Shown here piece by piece: positions 1 to 11,573 of a stretch of DNA of 64,000 nt. Under the pieces are notes generated by a model. That model searched no databases and was not told where the DNA came from. It saw only the letters and a list, made by a program, of their open reading frames with translations. The position numbers and the translations under genes were made by a program. This DNA comes from Nemania diffusa (Eukaryota; Ascomycota; Sordariomycetes; Xylariales; Xylariaceae), in contig JBBPUQ010000004.1 of NCBI GenBank assembly GCA_038501195.1, positions 4,726,001 to 4,790,000 on the forward strand, given 5' to 3'. Positions within the stretch are counted from its first letter, which is position 1. Each line of letters begins with the position of its first letter.

Positions 1-656
1 CGGACAAGAAGAAACATTCAAGTCGATAGGTAGTGGAAGTTAGTTGTAAGATAAAGTACTGTTTGTTGCCAATCTACAATCACAATCATCTGCAATTCCT
101 ACCTAGTTCTGCTAATAACGGCAGGTACCTACTTACCTACTTACCCTATGTACCTTCCAGGGCATTAATTACCTGAAGAGGAGGTACCACATGCCCAAGC
201 TAGCTACATCTCCTTCATAACCAGACGGTCGACAGCTAAAAAAAAAGGATCAAACAACGTAAACCAGGCAGGCACCTCACTTCCATGCTTGCGCGCTCTT
301 CTCTCACCGACGATTAACACCTAGCAACATACGTCCGACTGTAACACCAACATCAGATACCTAACTTCCCTTTCCCCGCCTCTCCCTTTTGAACGCCGCC
401 TTGCAGTAGCCTGCTCACGTTGTCGACAAATCCCCAAACGCATACGATACCCCATTCAACGTTGCATCGTCTGCACTTCTCCCACGGCCTTCCCCAACAC
501 CGACTTGTCCATACAATTTGGATTGGTTCATTGGTAATGGCAACGACGCCTTGAGTACAACACTGCCCGAATTCCTGTCTGTTACCGACCCTAATATCGA
601 CCCCGGTTCTCAAAGATACTCCACCCCCGTCTCCTGCTTGTTTATCGGCTGGCAAC
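1..656. other. Upstream region of the TBC gene
   Basis: I see no coding region here. It should hold the promoter and 5' leader of the plus-strand TBC gene that starts at 657. It contains ascomycete-type TACCTACTTACC words near 125-150. Short open frames on both strands have no recognisable product. Confidence 0.5.
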
Positions 657-3533
657 ATGTCGGCCCTCGAGGAAGCTGTCTCTGGAACAACCCCCCGAGT
701 CGATGATTCGTCAACTGCTTCGGACAAGGAGACAGTATGTACATTCATTACAAACAGGCACTCCTAAATCTACTTTTTTCTCAAGCTTACTGCGTCAAAG
801 GCCTGGGATATGTTTAGACTAATCTTTTGCTTCCATCTAGGACCAGTTCGAAGATGCCATGGACACAGGATCTGTCCGATCACTTACAAATCGGAAGGTT
901 TCCCAGCCAAAGTTGCCGCCCCCGGCCGGCATTGACACAAACACTGCCTCCGAAGTGCCAGAAAGCCCCGTGAACACAGAAACCCCGAATGGCTACACAG
1001 GAGATGAGGCTGCCGAGAAACAGGACGACCAAGAGGGCACTGTCGCCACAGACTCGGCCAGGACTTCAAAGCGACTTTCACATGCTTCTTTAGATAATGT
1101 AGATCTTGGCGACGGTCCCGCGACCGAATACCCAAAAGGTTGGTCACCTCCGAAGAACTGCTCCTGTATGAAATTCATCGGCTAATCTTGGAGTAGAAGA
1201 CCAACCTGTTCCAGCAGCACAGAAACAGCCTACAAAGAAGCTTTCCCTTAGCAACATTGCATCCTCCCTCCCTTCAATGCCATGGTCTCCGTCGAATGCT
1301 GAATCCCCGCCGAAACCAAGTCCCGTCCCACCTACCTCCAACACAACCGTGCCGCCTCCACCGCCTCCACCGGCGCGAAAGATCACAAGCCCCTTTTCTT
1401 GGCTGTCTAGAAATTCTGGTCCTAAAGAAAATGTTGCGCCGGCCGCTCTGGGTAGCGCAGGCTCCCCCAGGCGGAACACAGCAAGCTCGGTAGCTACACT
1501 AACTAGCAATCCGGAAATGATGCTAAGCAAACTGGAAGAAGAAAACCCATCGGCAGGTGCCAATGGAGCATATCGACTATCAAGAAACAGCCTACGGGAC
1601 CGATTTAAGATGGTTCGCCTACGAGAAGAGGCGGGCATATCCTTAAACCCAGACGACGATGAACAGTCCCCAGGCGCTGTCGCGAACTTAATTGCTCGAT
1701 CGGCTACTATGGGCGCGAGCCCTGGTACGGAGGGTGCCGAGGGATTCAATATGCAACCACCACCGTCACCGCTACCCGCAACCGCGGATACGAACTTGGC
1801 TCCAGGCACTGTCTCCGGCGTCTCAGCTGGCCCGTCTGCTATGACTGATACTCCAGTCGACTGGGACCTCTGGCAGTCTGTTGTTTACGAGGGGCCAGCC
1901 GCTGTCGCCCGTACAAGCCCCGAAGAACTGAACCGGGCGATCGCAACCGGTATCCCCAACGCCATCCGTGGCGTGGTTTGGCAAGTCTTGGCTCAAAGCA
2001 AAAATGAAGACTTAGAGTTAGTCTACAAGGAACTAGTGTCCAGAGGAACAGAGAAAGCCAAGGATAGAAACAGCAATAGCACGGCAGCTAGCATCATTAG
2101 TAACGGTAACTTGAGCGCCGAGAAGGAGCCTGCGGCATCATCTGCGTCTTCCACGAAGTCCGGACAGTCTGGCGGGAGTGGCAAGCGGTTACCAAGCACG
2201 CCCCCTGAGCCGTCCGAGGCGGCTCTGAAGGCACAAGCACTAGCTGCGTCTGAAAAGAAGAAGAAGGAGAAAGAAGACACGGCTGCACTTCAAAAGCTGG
2301 AAAAAATCATCCGGAGGGATCTTGGTACTAGAACAAGCTATTCAAAGTATGCTGCCGCCGCCGGTCTACAGGACGGACTGTTCGGCGTATGCAAAGCTTA
2401 TGCGCTTTTTGACGAGGGTGTAGGATATGCTCAGGGCATGAACTTCCTGATCATGCCGCTACTTTTCAATATGCCTGAAGAGGAAGCATTTTGCCTCTTA
2501 GTACGCTTGATGAATCAATACAAGCTCCGGGATCTTTTCATCCAAGACATGCCAGGACTCCACATGCACTTGTATCAATTTGAGCGCATACTGGAGGACT
2601 TGGAGCCGGCTCTATATTGTCATTTACATCGCCGGGGGATATCCCCCCACCTGTATGCCACTCAATGGTTTCTTACCTTGTTTGCCTACCGATTTCCCCT
2701 TCAGTTGGTTTTAAGGATATACGATCTCATCCTTTCCGAGGGCCTATCCGCAATTCTTCGGTTTGGCATCGTTCTTATGCAGAAGAATTCTTCGACGCTT
2801 CTCGGTATGTCGGACATGTTCCAATTGACTAGTTTCCTGAAGGATAAACTGTTCGATGTTTACATTGATCAGTCACCGAGCGCCGGAAGTATCCTCGAGA
2901 ATGGGTTTTTTGGCAGCAGCTCCTCTAATATGGATAAGGAGGTATATCGAGCTGACCAACTAATCCGTGATGCTTGTGAGATAAAGCTGACGCCGGAGCT
3001 CCTCAAAACTTATGCTACAGAGTGGGAGGAAAAAACACGCACAGAAAAGGAACGAGAACAAGAATTAGAGCAGCTTCGGGCCGCCAATGTAAACCTCGCC
3101 ATCAAGGTCCGCAAATTGGAGGAACGGATTGAAGTGAGCGACCGTGAGCAAGCAGATATGGCGAATGACCTTATTCACACCAAAGTCGAGAACGAGGAAT
3201 TGAAAGATGCGAACGAGAGTCTGACCGGGCAGGTCAAGGAACTCCGCATTGTGATTGAAAAGCAACCCGAGGAGATCGAGCAAGCCTGGAAGCCGGAGCG
3301 GGACGACCTCATGAAGCGAAATGAGAAAGTACACGAAGAGAACTCGCGACTTGAAAAGGAGTTGTCAGAACTCGAGGAGCAACTCGTACAGACGAAGATG
3401 CAGTATGCAGAAGTAAGTGAAAACCCTGTAGCCTAAAATCTCTTTGTAGCTCGTGCTAATTATGTGACAGACTAATGCTCAGCATGAGACACTCAAAAGA
3501 AAATGGCAAGACCTCAAACGCCAGTTCGATTGA
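657..3533 (+). CDS. TBC-domain Rab GTPase-activating protein (GYP5/EVI5-like)
   Basis: Rab GAP that would stimulate GTP hydrolysis on a Rab/Ypt GTPase in vesicle traffic (family knowledge). Exons 657-734, 841-1138, 1197-3412 and 3471-3533 join in frame (introns 106, 58 and 58 nt, GT-AG) to 884 residues, close to yeast Gyp5. The first ATG that joins the exon-2 frame was taken as the start. Residues 1-340 are low-complexity with a proline run. The TBC domain spans about 342-680. It shows the arginine-finger region (IIRRDLGTRTSY, near 497-507) and the glutamine finger (YAQGMN, near 536). A ~90-residue Ser/Ala/Lys-rich insert splits the early TBC domain. Residues ~735-884 form a charged coiled coil, as in Gyp5/EVI5 proteins. 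The exact Rab substrate cannot be read from sequence. Confidence 0.93.
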
Positions 3534-4723
3534 GAGGCCATGGTAGTCTATGATATCGCAAGTGTCAACCCCTTCATGGATGGCACATGTTTCATACCTG
3601 CGAAAGCTTCATGTTGCTTACCCTTAGCCTTTCAAGAGCTGAATTTGGGCGAGAGGTATTCCTTGACTCATCGAACCTTACGATACGAACCGAAACGACA
3701 GGAAGAGATACATGTTAAACAGGATCCAGCAATTGGATGTGGGCAAAAGGACGTCTTTTTTTTCCACCCCGAGGTTTTTTGTCGTGTGTTGGTAATCTAC
3801 TTGTATGCATGCATCAGGACGCAATGACACGATTTTCACGCATACCCAGGCGTTGGTGCCGATGAAGGGCAAGGGCATCAGAAAGGTGCTACTTGATTGA
3901 GTATGGTCATATTTTGTCTCGATACCACCCCGCATTTTCCTTAGGAAGGGGATCAAGAGAGAGAGCAGACATGATAACGAGAGAATAGCTGGGCCAGCGC
4001 CTCGCACGCTCTCCTTCGTAAATAGGAGGGGGATGAGATCATGATGAGCGCTTTTGTAGACAGCATACACGAGAGCGGGCGACAATCCGGTCTTCTGTGT
4101 TTGTATAGGTTTATAGGCTACGCTACACTAGATGAATACCTGATGCGTCGTCCGACATTGTCCATAATAAGAGCCGCGTTCTGTTTAAACACAGTTGACG
4201 AGACACTTGAAACTATTTGTATGTACAACTGTTTTTGTAAATACTCGAGGGTAAATGATGTATATTTTGCTCCTCGGAATTTACAGAGTTTGCAAGCGAG
4301 AAAATCAAGGCACTGTTCCGATGAGTGACAGCATAGGGGGAGCCCTAACGTAATATGTTGGAGATAATTACCTGATAAAACGGGGCTATCGCAAGGCGTC
4401 CTCGTTGCAATCACGAGTCAGTCTCACAGCGGTCAACAAGTACATACACACAAGCAGAATAGTAGGGTATCAATTTTGTTGATTGCAATCAGAAAAAAAG
4501 CAGCATATTGTCACAAATGCCTCTTCGGCGATCTTTTATTGATCTTGACCTAGTAGAAGCAACCCCTTCCCATGCTGAAAATGACCAGAATCCGTGAACA
4601 CCAGTTCCAGTGCGGGTAATATCGCAATGACCTCATACTCATATTCATGGCGAGCCTTCCAGCCTCGAGTCCTTTTTATCCTCGGCGCGTATCTTCCCCT
4701 CATCACGTAGATGCGGACGGCAT
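3534..4723. other. Intergenic, tail-to-tail between TBC gene and RPS8
   Basis: This 1.2 kb stretch lies between two convergent genes and should hold both 3' UTRs. Short open frames on both strands show no domain, conserved motif or convincing splice structure. I see no gene. Confidence 0.5.
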
Positions 4724-5483
4724 CTATTTGTGCAGCTTGCGCTGGTAGAAGGCGAGCTCCTCGCCCTCTAGGATGTAACCGTCACAGCGGCCGCTCTGGC
4801 CAGGTCGGCTGGCAATAACAGCGTAGAGGCGACCGGCCTCGAACTGCTTCTCGATGGCAGCCTCGACCTTGCCCTGGGCGGCAAAGCGGGCGGCCTGCTT
4901 CTTCTCGACGGAGCTGCTCTTCTTAGCGGCCTCCTCCTCGGCCTTTCCCTGCTTCTGCTGGCGTCTGCGGCCGATGGGCTGGCCGTAGTGAGCCTCGTAC
5001 CACTGACGGAAAGGGGCGGCATCGATCTGGACGACGGCGGACTTGGTCAGGGTGTTGGTACGGACCAACTCGTTGTTGGAGGGATGGTAGGCGACGACGA
5101 TAACACGGGTCTTGCGGGTGCAGCCCTCAGAGGCCCAGGCGAAGTTACCAGAGTCGAGACGGAGGGCACGGTACTTGTGGTTGCCACCACGGGTGCGGAC
5201 GGTGTGGATTCGCTTGGGGCCGATACGGGTGTTGGCCTCCTGTCGGCCGGCCTCGAAAGCGCGCTTCTTCCCTGATGAAAAGGTCAGAACGTATGTTCAT
5301 GCGGGCGGCACAAAGGCCAGCCCCAGAATTCATACGGGCTTTCGATATTATACACGAGTGTCTTTCTATCTTCGAAGAAGATGAAAGAACACGCGGATTA
5401 TTTCATAGCGGAGACGTACGGTAGTAGGCTCGCTTCGCACCGGAGGCGGAACGCTTGTGGCGTGAGTCTCGTGAGATACCCAT
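4724..5483 (-). CDS. rps8: 40S ribosomal protein S8 (eS8)
   Basis: Structural protein of the small cytosolic ribosomal subunit. Exon 1 is 5483-5420 and exon 2 is 5271-4724 (intron 5419-5272, 148 nt). They join to 203 residues, a normal eS8 length. The N-terminus [20 protein letters not shown] and the following [11 protein letters not shown] are typical eS8. The C-terminal half includes [20 protein letters not shown] and ends in QRKLHK. The intron falls in the codon after YY, so only exon 2 is visible as one long open frame. A separate intron in the 5' leader is likely. Confidence 0.97.
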
Positions 5484-5488
5484 GATTG

Positions 5489-5687
5489 CTGTTCGGAGAA
5501 GAAGGCGCCTGATTAGCGGTGGATTGCGTATATAGAGGTGGGTGGGATGAGGATATGGGGATAAGGTGGGATGAGCGACGAGAGAAGATTGCGAGAGCGA
5601 AGAGAATAAATCGCCAGCAATAAACCCAATGGAGTATTCGTAGTTGAGTACAACGGCAGTGATTAGAAGGCAGGGGATGCTACTTAC
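5489..5687 (-). promoter_or_regulatory. Probable 5'-UTR intron of RPS8
   Basis: On the minus strand a consensus donor (CAG|GTAAGT, at 5687) and a pyrimidine-rich acceptor ending GAACAG at 5489 bracket 199 nt. The acceptor is only five bases before the RPS8 ATG. Leader introns just before the start codon are common in fungal ribosomal-protein genes. This is inferred from splice signals alone. Confidence 0.6.
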
Positions 5688-6718
5688 CTGATCTCTATGG
5701 CAATCGACCGAAAAACGCTTGTGATTTGGGCGTGAGAGGAATGCAGCAGGAAAAAGTTCACGAGAAGGGAAATGGTGGTTGTAGTGTAGCGGCTTTGAAT
5801 TTGCAAATCCAGTGTGGGTGCTTTTCGCGAAAACTTCGGGATAGGATGTACCCCTGTATCTATATCTAATCTAATCTCCCCACTTTTGCTCTCGGATCAA
5901 GAGTGGTCTGTGTGCTGGTTATGTAAGCATGTACAAAATGAGTGCCCCTTTTACTCGATAATTGCAGTAATACTCGTTATAACAAATTCAAGAAAGTCAC
6001 CCAGAACAACCTCATACCCAACATTTTTAATGTCCTGCAGAGATTGTCGCTGTATCAGGGTTAGTATTACCATTCCATCAAGAGGTAGTTTTACTACATG
6101 CAAATATCAGTTTCTAGTCGGACTTGGACAGAGCTGATTTATACCCAGTACGCACTCTGAGAGTCCAGTCATCGCGAAATGCTTCACAGAGGTTTTGCCA
6201 TTTACTATTTTTATATAATCAAAATCAATCCTCAAACTGATTTCTTTATATAACATGAGTTTTTGTAGTTTTAGCAGTATCAAACAATATGTCTTCCTCT
6301 TCTCCCCAACCGTGAATACTCTGTTTAGATGAGTCCTGATCTCAATATCTATCAGGATTTAGTACCAGAGTGAATGGGAGGTTGTCAAGGCAGGGAAGAA
6401 GGGGGGCTTGGGTGATAGAGTGTGTATATAGCTCCAGAGAAAGATCAATGGATTACTAGCCCTCTGTGTCGCTGAAACGATCTTTTTTCTTTATCCCCTA
6501 TTCACGTAATCATAGAAAAATAGTTTCTCTTATCCCACCGTACCTACGGCGGTAGAGTAAGGACGAAGTTTGGGGTAAATGGGCTGCTTTCGACCTAGAC
6601 CACATCGAGTCCCGAAATTGGGATGTCATGGCAGTTCCGCCGGTGGCCAACGGTAGCGTAAAGTTATCGATTGATTTGGTAGTCTATGTTAATGCTCAAG
6701 ATCTGATTAATCACGATA

Positions 6719-6807
6719 CGGTCGTGGTGTGACATACTTAACCACTCTTAAGTCACATCCCATCGTACACGAAGCTCGGGTGACTAACCAACGGCACACC
6801 ACGGCCG
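6719..6807. repeat. Short imperfect inverted repeat
   Basis: CGGTCGTGGTGTG at 6719-6731 is matched, 12 of 13 bases, by the reverse complement of CACACCACGGCCG at 6795-6807. The arms enclose 63 bp. This could be a small foldback (MITE-like) remnant in a gene-free stretch. I cannot identify a target-site duplication or a family. Confidence 0.35.
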
Positions 6808-9800
6808 ATTCACAGTTTAACCTCCTTTCAAGCCCCCCTCGTGTCCGCATTAGGACCTAACCGACTCTTTCGCATAGACTTACTTCTTGTAGGATTTATT
6901 ATAGAGCTCTAGTCCCTAATAATAAACATCGATTAGAAGTTCCGCTAACTGTTGGATACTGGTAAAGGTATAGTAGTCAGCAGAATATAGGCCTTTTTAT
7001 GGTGCAGCCAGTCCATCCTGCAAAAGTTATCGGAACATTGCATCGTGGGTTCCAATTCGACTCTATGAAAGCGAAACCGTAGTAGCGCATCTGGCTTTGA
7101 TCTTCTTCCGACCAACTAGCTTCAGACGCTTGCAGTGCGGAGCTTTTAAGGAGATAACGATTATATAATGACATGGCTGAAGAGAAGGCGACTTGGTAAC
7201 AGGCCGCATCTAGAATCTCTTCGTCCTTTTTAAATTCGATAGTAGGGAACGGGCAGAGCCCTCGCTGCTGTACAACAGAAACATGCGCTCGAACTTTCGA
7301 GCGGAATCCGGACTCAAAGTCTATAAAGAAACATAACAGGCGCAGTCTGGGCGAATATTTTATTCGTATTTATTGGACAGATCACTACCTATAACAGGCG
7401 GAGGAAGCCATCTACTCTGAGGTAGCTCCCGCATGAGCTACACCATACGCATCGGTAGCCAGCTCTAATCCCCGCCGTCTTCCAGGCGACGTTCTTCGAG
7501 AAACATGTTGCTTAAGGCAAACGTTTAATATTGAACTTCGTTGAAGGAGTATTTCCTCATGGCCCTATATTCCTCTCGGATGAGCTCTATATTGGGTTCG
7601 AGTTACACACTAAGTACAACCTTTTTTTATAGACCCCTAGCCAGAGTTTAGGATCGCAAAGAATCCCCTGACTGCTAAATTGTCTGGTCAAGGCTTGATC
7701 TGCCCCGTCTTGATCCTGGATTGTAATTCGATAGTACTGCAGAACAGACTATATGAAGTCTGTGTCGGTAATTTTAATCGTTGTTTCTTTTTCGGCTTCC
7801 GTACATAAGAAGCTTGGTGCTAACGCAACACTTCCCGCTACAGAGGGGGTTGCTCTACTCCCGCTACTAGACTGTGCCATAACTAGATTACACGGCCGGA
7901 TTGTGTGCTATGGGTCGTCAGTGTCTGCAACGCCGGAACCATGGTTATGGATTGTCGGAGAATAAAAAAAGTATGACCGCGATCGCGGCGATGAGGTCGG
8001 CGAGTCTTTTGATGATCGTAGCGTTAGAACACGCTTGCGAGTAGAGGAGCTAGCGGTTGAGCGGACGTAGTGAGGACGAGAACAACTCCGAGGCTGGGGA
8101 CCTGTCCTAGCGTAATGAAACACCCCCAGGGGGAGACTAATCTCATCACTTAGGACTCCATAGACCAGATTCCTTCTGTACAAATAGGTCAAGGTTTTCC
8201 TGTTCCTAGCAAATAAGGAGAAGACCATAGGACGCCAAGAGAGCTATTAGCTAAACAGAACTATTGTTGTTCCAAGCCCTAGAGAAATTCTTTTGAGTAT
8301 TCTTAGAGACTAGCAACAGAGCCGTCAACGGACGCGGGCTTACAATGAGACAGTTGTAATCCTCACACTCTGCCTCAATCCGCACGTGGCTCTTAGTTCA
8401 GTATTCTATAGTAGATACTTAGATTTTGACTATTTATCCTTATTTTTGCTACACCTAGCTCTACGCTATGTGTGCCCTGCCTGGGCTCTCTTCTAATTTA
8501 CTATGGTATCTCTAACAACCTCTGAACTTATACTATGCTGAATATTAATAGGAGCTGCGACGATGATTCAACTCAATCATTTTGTTAAGATTTCCGGCGG
8601 TAGGGTCACGTGAAGCACCTAATATTGTAAGTCGCAGATGGTAGATTCGAATTCCTCCTGTCTTGCAGGCTCCTAGACCAACTATTGATCATTTGGTTGC
8701 ATAAGCGGGCTGTGGCCCCCAATAGCGGCGAAGGGAATTTGGGAGGAGCATCCCATATGCGGTGTTCTTCCGCACGATCGTTTCTAGAAGCCTTCCATCG
8801 AAATTATTCCAGGGATTACTATGATACCGAGGAGGCCACTGCATGAATAGGGTCCCGTATGCATGTAGTTCGGTCCATCAGTGGGACCGCTAAATGTCTT
8901 ATTTGTGATCATTAATATATTGTCTAGAACATCTTGGTCCTGGGAAAGCCGATAGGTCAAGCATAGAGTCGAACGTTGAAAATCAGCCCGTGATAATGTC
9001 TGATTACGCATAAGAATGCTGTCGGCTGTACGTTGCGTGATGCGATTAAAGCACTGGATTGGATACTGATGAAATCAAGGACACATGATGGGGGTGATCA
9101 TCCATCACCAGTTTTATAATTTTGCAACCTACTCGTTACAAAGGCCCGGCTCCATCGGAGAAACGCGAGACAGGCAAGGCATTCTGCCAGTTGGTCTCAT
9201 TCTCATTCTGGATACTACGTAAGTATATGCCAAGGTTAGCTGAGGTGTCATTGGCTTATGGCGAGATGCGCCTTGACATATGTCAAGACCAATGAAATGT
9301 CAAATGTGAATAGCCACTCCCTTGCGCCATTGACTATGCAGTTCGATATTTATCCAATCGCTAGTTGTGGAATGATATACCAGTCGATGGCTGCAGGCGG
9401 AACCACATGCACTCAACACTCAACCGGGTGGCACAGCATCTCTAGACATACGCCGTAGAAGCTATGTAGCTTCGAATTAACCGGGGTAGGTAGACAGCGC
9501 CGACAAGAAGGTTTCTATACCTACCTACCCCCACAGCCTGCCGTAAATAGAGGCGGATAGAGGGAGAGGCGTTATGATCTTCTGCATGCTGCCTGATCCC
9601 GGTTACCCTCGACCCTGTTGAGGGAAGTCGAATCCGTTCCATCGTTGGCTCCATATTCTAACGTACCTACACTATAGACAGAGATTTCATATCCTAGACG
9701 AAAGCAGGGTAGCATTCCGAGGAGGGGATCGGAGCTGAACGCCGCCAAGCACTGCGATGCAGCTTGATGAAAGCGTGTGGGCGAGAAGAGCAGGTTGCGG

Positions 9801-10099
9801 GCCGTCGCCAACCGGGTTTGATCGAATGATGCCGCTTAAACACGTCGAATACATAGACACGAATAGGGGACGATTGCCGCCTTAACATTGCAGTGTTACT
9901 CTCGAATCGTATAGCCCTCTAATCACGACGCCATAAACTAGATACCTGGTACTAATTTCAACTATTAATGCAGGGCACGCTGTTAGCAAACCTTATTTTA
10001 GGAGTACGCAGTAGGGGAGTATGACTTTCGGACTGATCTAGTCCTATGAAAAAAATAAGAGAAAAAAAATAGAATAGGGAAAATATAAAGTTCATTGAG

Positions 10100-10105
10100 C
10101 ACGTG
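10100..10105. promoter_or_regulatory. CACGTG palindrome (distal)
   Basis: CACGTG inside GAGCACGTGCCC, about 1.47 kb upstream of the phosphate permease ATG. NUC-1 of Neurospora and Pho4 of yeast bind CACGTG (established). At this distance a functional link is only possible. Confidence 0.3.
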
Positions 10106-10395
10106 CCCTAGTGAACGGTGCATACCGAAAAGCCAAGTGCTGCTACACAAAGGGCCAAACGACTAACCTGAATTAGTGCGCATATCACGACTGATCCTCC
10201 AATTCGGGTCGTACGAAAAATCTAGGGCGATGGTAAGTGGGGGCGTTAAACTCAGGGATGTCAGGTCGAGCAAGTGCCAATCAAAGAGTCGCTGTTGAGA
10301 GTCGCTTTCCGGAAGGAGACGATAATATCTCTGATATCTCTGGAAGTTCTGGGCGCTGTAGGGGACGTCGTCCAGTGGAAACCGTCGAGCGGGAC

Positions 10396-10401
10396 CACGT
10401 G
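10396..10401. promoter_or_regulatory. CACGTG palindrome (CACGTGGG context)
   Basis: CACGTGGG, 1.17 kb upstream of the permease ATG. CACGTGGG resembles the high-affinity Pho4 site of yeast PHO promoters. Its role here is inferred. Confidence 0.35.
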
Positions 10402-11342
10402 GGGGAATTGGCTCTTCTAATAGGGCGACGGACAGTGAGCCTCATCCGGGGTCAGCTATACAGGACAGGGGTACGGCCCCTGTTCCTCTCCACTCTGCCC
10501 AGCTCTTCGGTACCTAGGTACACTAACGACAACGTCGACCCTTCCCGTCTCTCCTACCTTATCTACATACTGACTTGTACAGGTCCAGCATATATTGTCA
10601 GTAGTACATAATCTATTATTCTGTATATGTATGTCAGACAATGGGAAGGGGACATGGTACCTATGCCCGTTACCCCACAGCCCATGTACCTACCTACATA
10701 CTTGGGTTGACAGACCATGTCATGGTTCTCTATCTGGGAAGGATATGCAGCGTCGTTGAACTAACCCGTGCCTTACATACAGCCATATACATACATCCTG
10801 TAGACCCGCTCAAACAGCGAAAGACTGAATTCTTGTCGAGCAACAACAACAATTCTAGCTTGGCCATTTCGCCTTCATGGCAAGGCATTCAGTCGCAGGA
10901 TTCCTCCAAGAACCCGGGATGGGCACTACCAGCCGGGAACGTGGGTTAGGCTATTGGCTGACAGCTCACCACCAGTCATGGCCGTCCAGAAGTCGGGCTT
11001 GGCTGCCTATTACCGAACGCCAGCCCAGGCCTTGGCGGCGCGAGCAGACCTTCAGTTCGCAAGAACTAGGCCCATGTCTGAAGGGCATGTGGCAATGGGT
11101 GGGAACCGTGCCGGAAGCCCACGTTGAGGACCTATCTAGTGCATCTAGCGGGGAAACCGATGGGGCCGCCGGACGTTGAGATGGCACTATCAATCTATCT
11201 GCTGTGTTATGCAGCAGGTAGTATGTGCAGTAGTGTGTATGGCGTACGCATACCTACCTAGACTGGATAGAGACCTAGGCTCGATGGCTCATCTATGCGT
11301 ATGCGTACTTACTAGTCGCAACAGACACTGCGAATACACCTG

Positions 11343-11348
11343 CACGTG
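11343..11348. promoter_or_regulatory. Proximal CACGTG site of the phosphate permease promoter
   Basis: GCACGTG lies 226 bp upstream of the permease ATG (11574), a typical promoter distance. A related ACACGTT follows near 11426. NUC-1/Pho4-type bHLH factors bind CACGTG to induce phosphate-uptake genes under phosphate starvation (established for Neurospora and yeast). That this permease is under such control is inferred from site and gene together. Confidence 0.5.
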
Positions 11349-11573
11349 TAGGTATGCGGACCACGGTTCCCGTCTGGGCTAGGTACGAGTCCTTGGTCGC
11401 GAGCCTGCTTCTCTTGGCTGTATCACACGTTTTATAGGTAGCTGAGTTCTTGGTAAATCACATATAACACGCATCGTCCCTCAGCTGGTTGCTATTCTTC
11501 CCTCCCTTTCTTCCTTGTCTCGATACCACCCGTCGACTATCCTCCCTCGACATCCCCCTATACCGCCGACAAG

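Larger units (their letters stand above)
5690..11573. other. Gene-sparse region between RPS8 and the phosphate permease
   Basis: Nearly 6 kb with no open frame I can support. All open frames are under 130 codons and lack domains or joinable exons. The DNA has mixed composition, not the extreme A+T of the 27-37 kb block. It holds a short imperfect inverted repeat (6719-6807) and an 11-bp stem (9483-9493 with 9521-9531). CACGTG sites occur nearer the permease. It could include long-decayed transposon sequence, but no recognisable transposase remains. Confidence 0.5.

Noticed and set aside
3678..4328. Overlapping open frames on both strands after the TBC gene
   Set aside because: No domains or joinable exons; fits 3' UTR and intergenic sequence between convergent genes.
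7908..8228. 106-codon minus frame in the gene-sparse region
   Set aside because: Arg/Ser-rich with no family resemblance and no splice partners.
8630..8675. tRNA-like B-box (GATTCGAATTCC)
   Set aside because: No acceptor or anticodon stem could be drawn around it; at most a decayed tRNA-derived repeat.
9483..9531. 11-bp stem GGGGTAGGTAG / CTACCTACCCC
   Set aside because: TACC-type words are frequent in this genome, so a chance pair is likely; no gene end nearby to make it a terminator.
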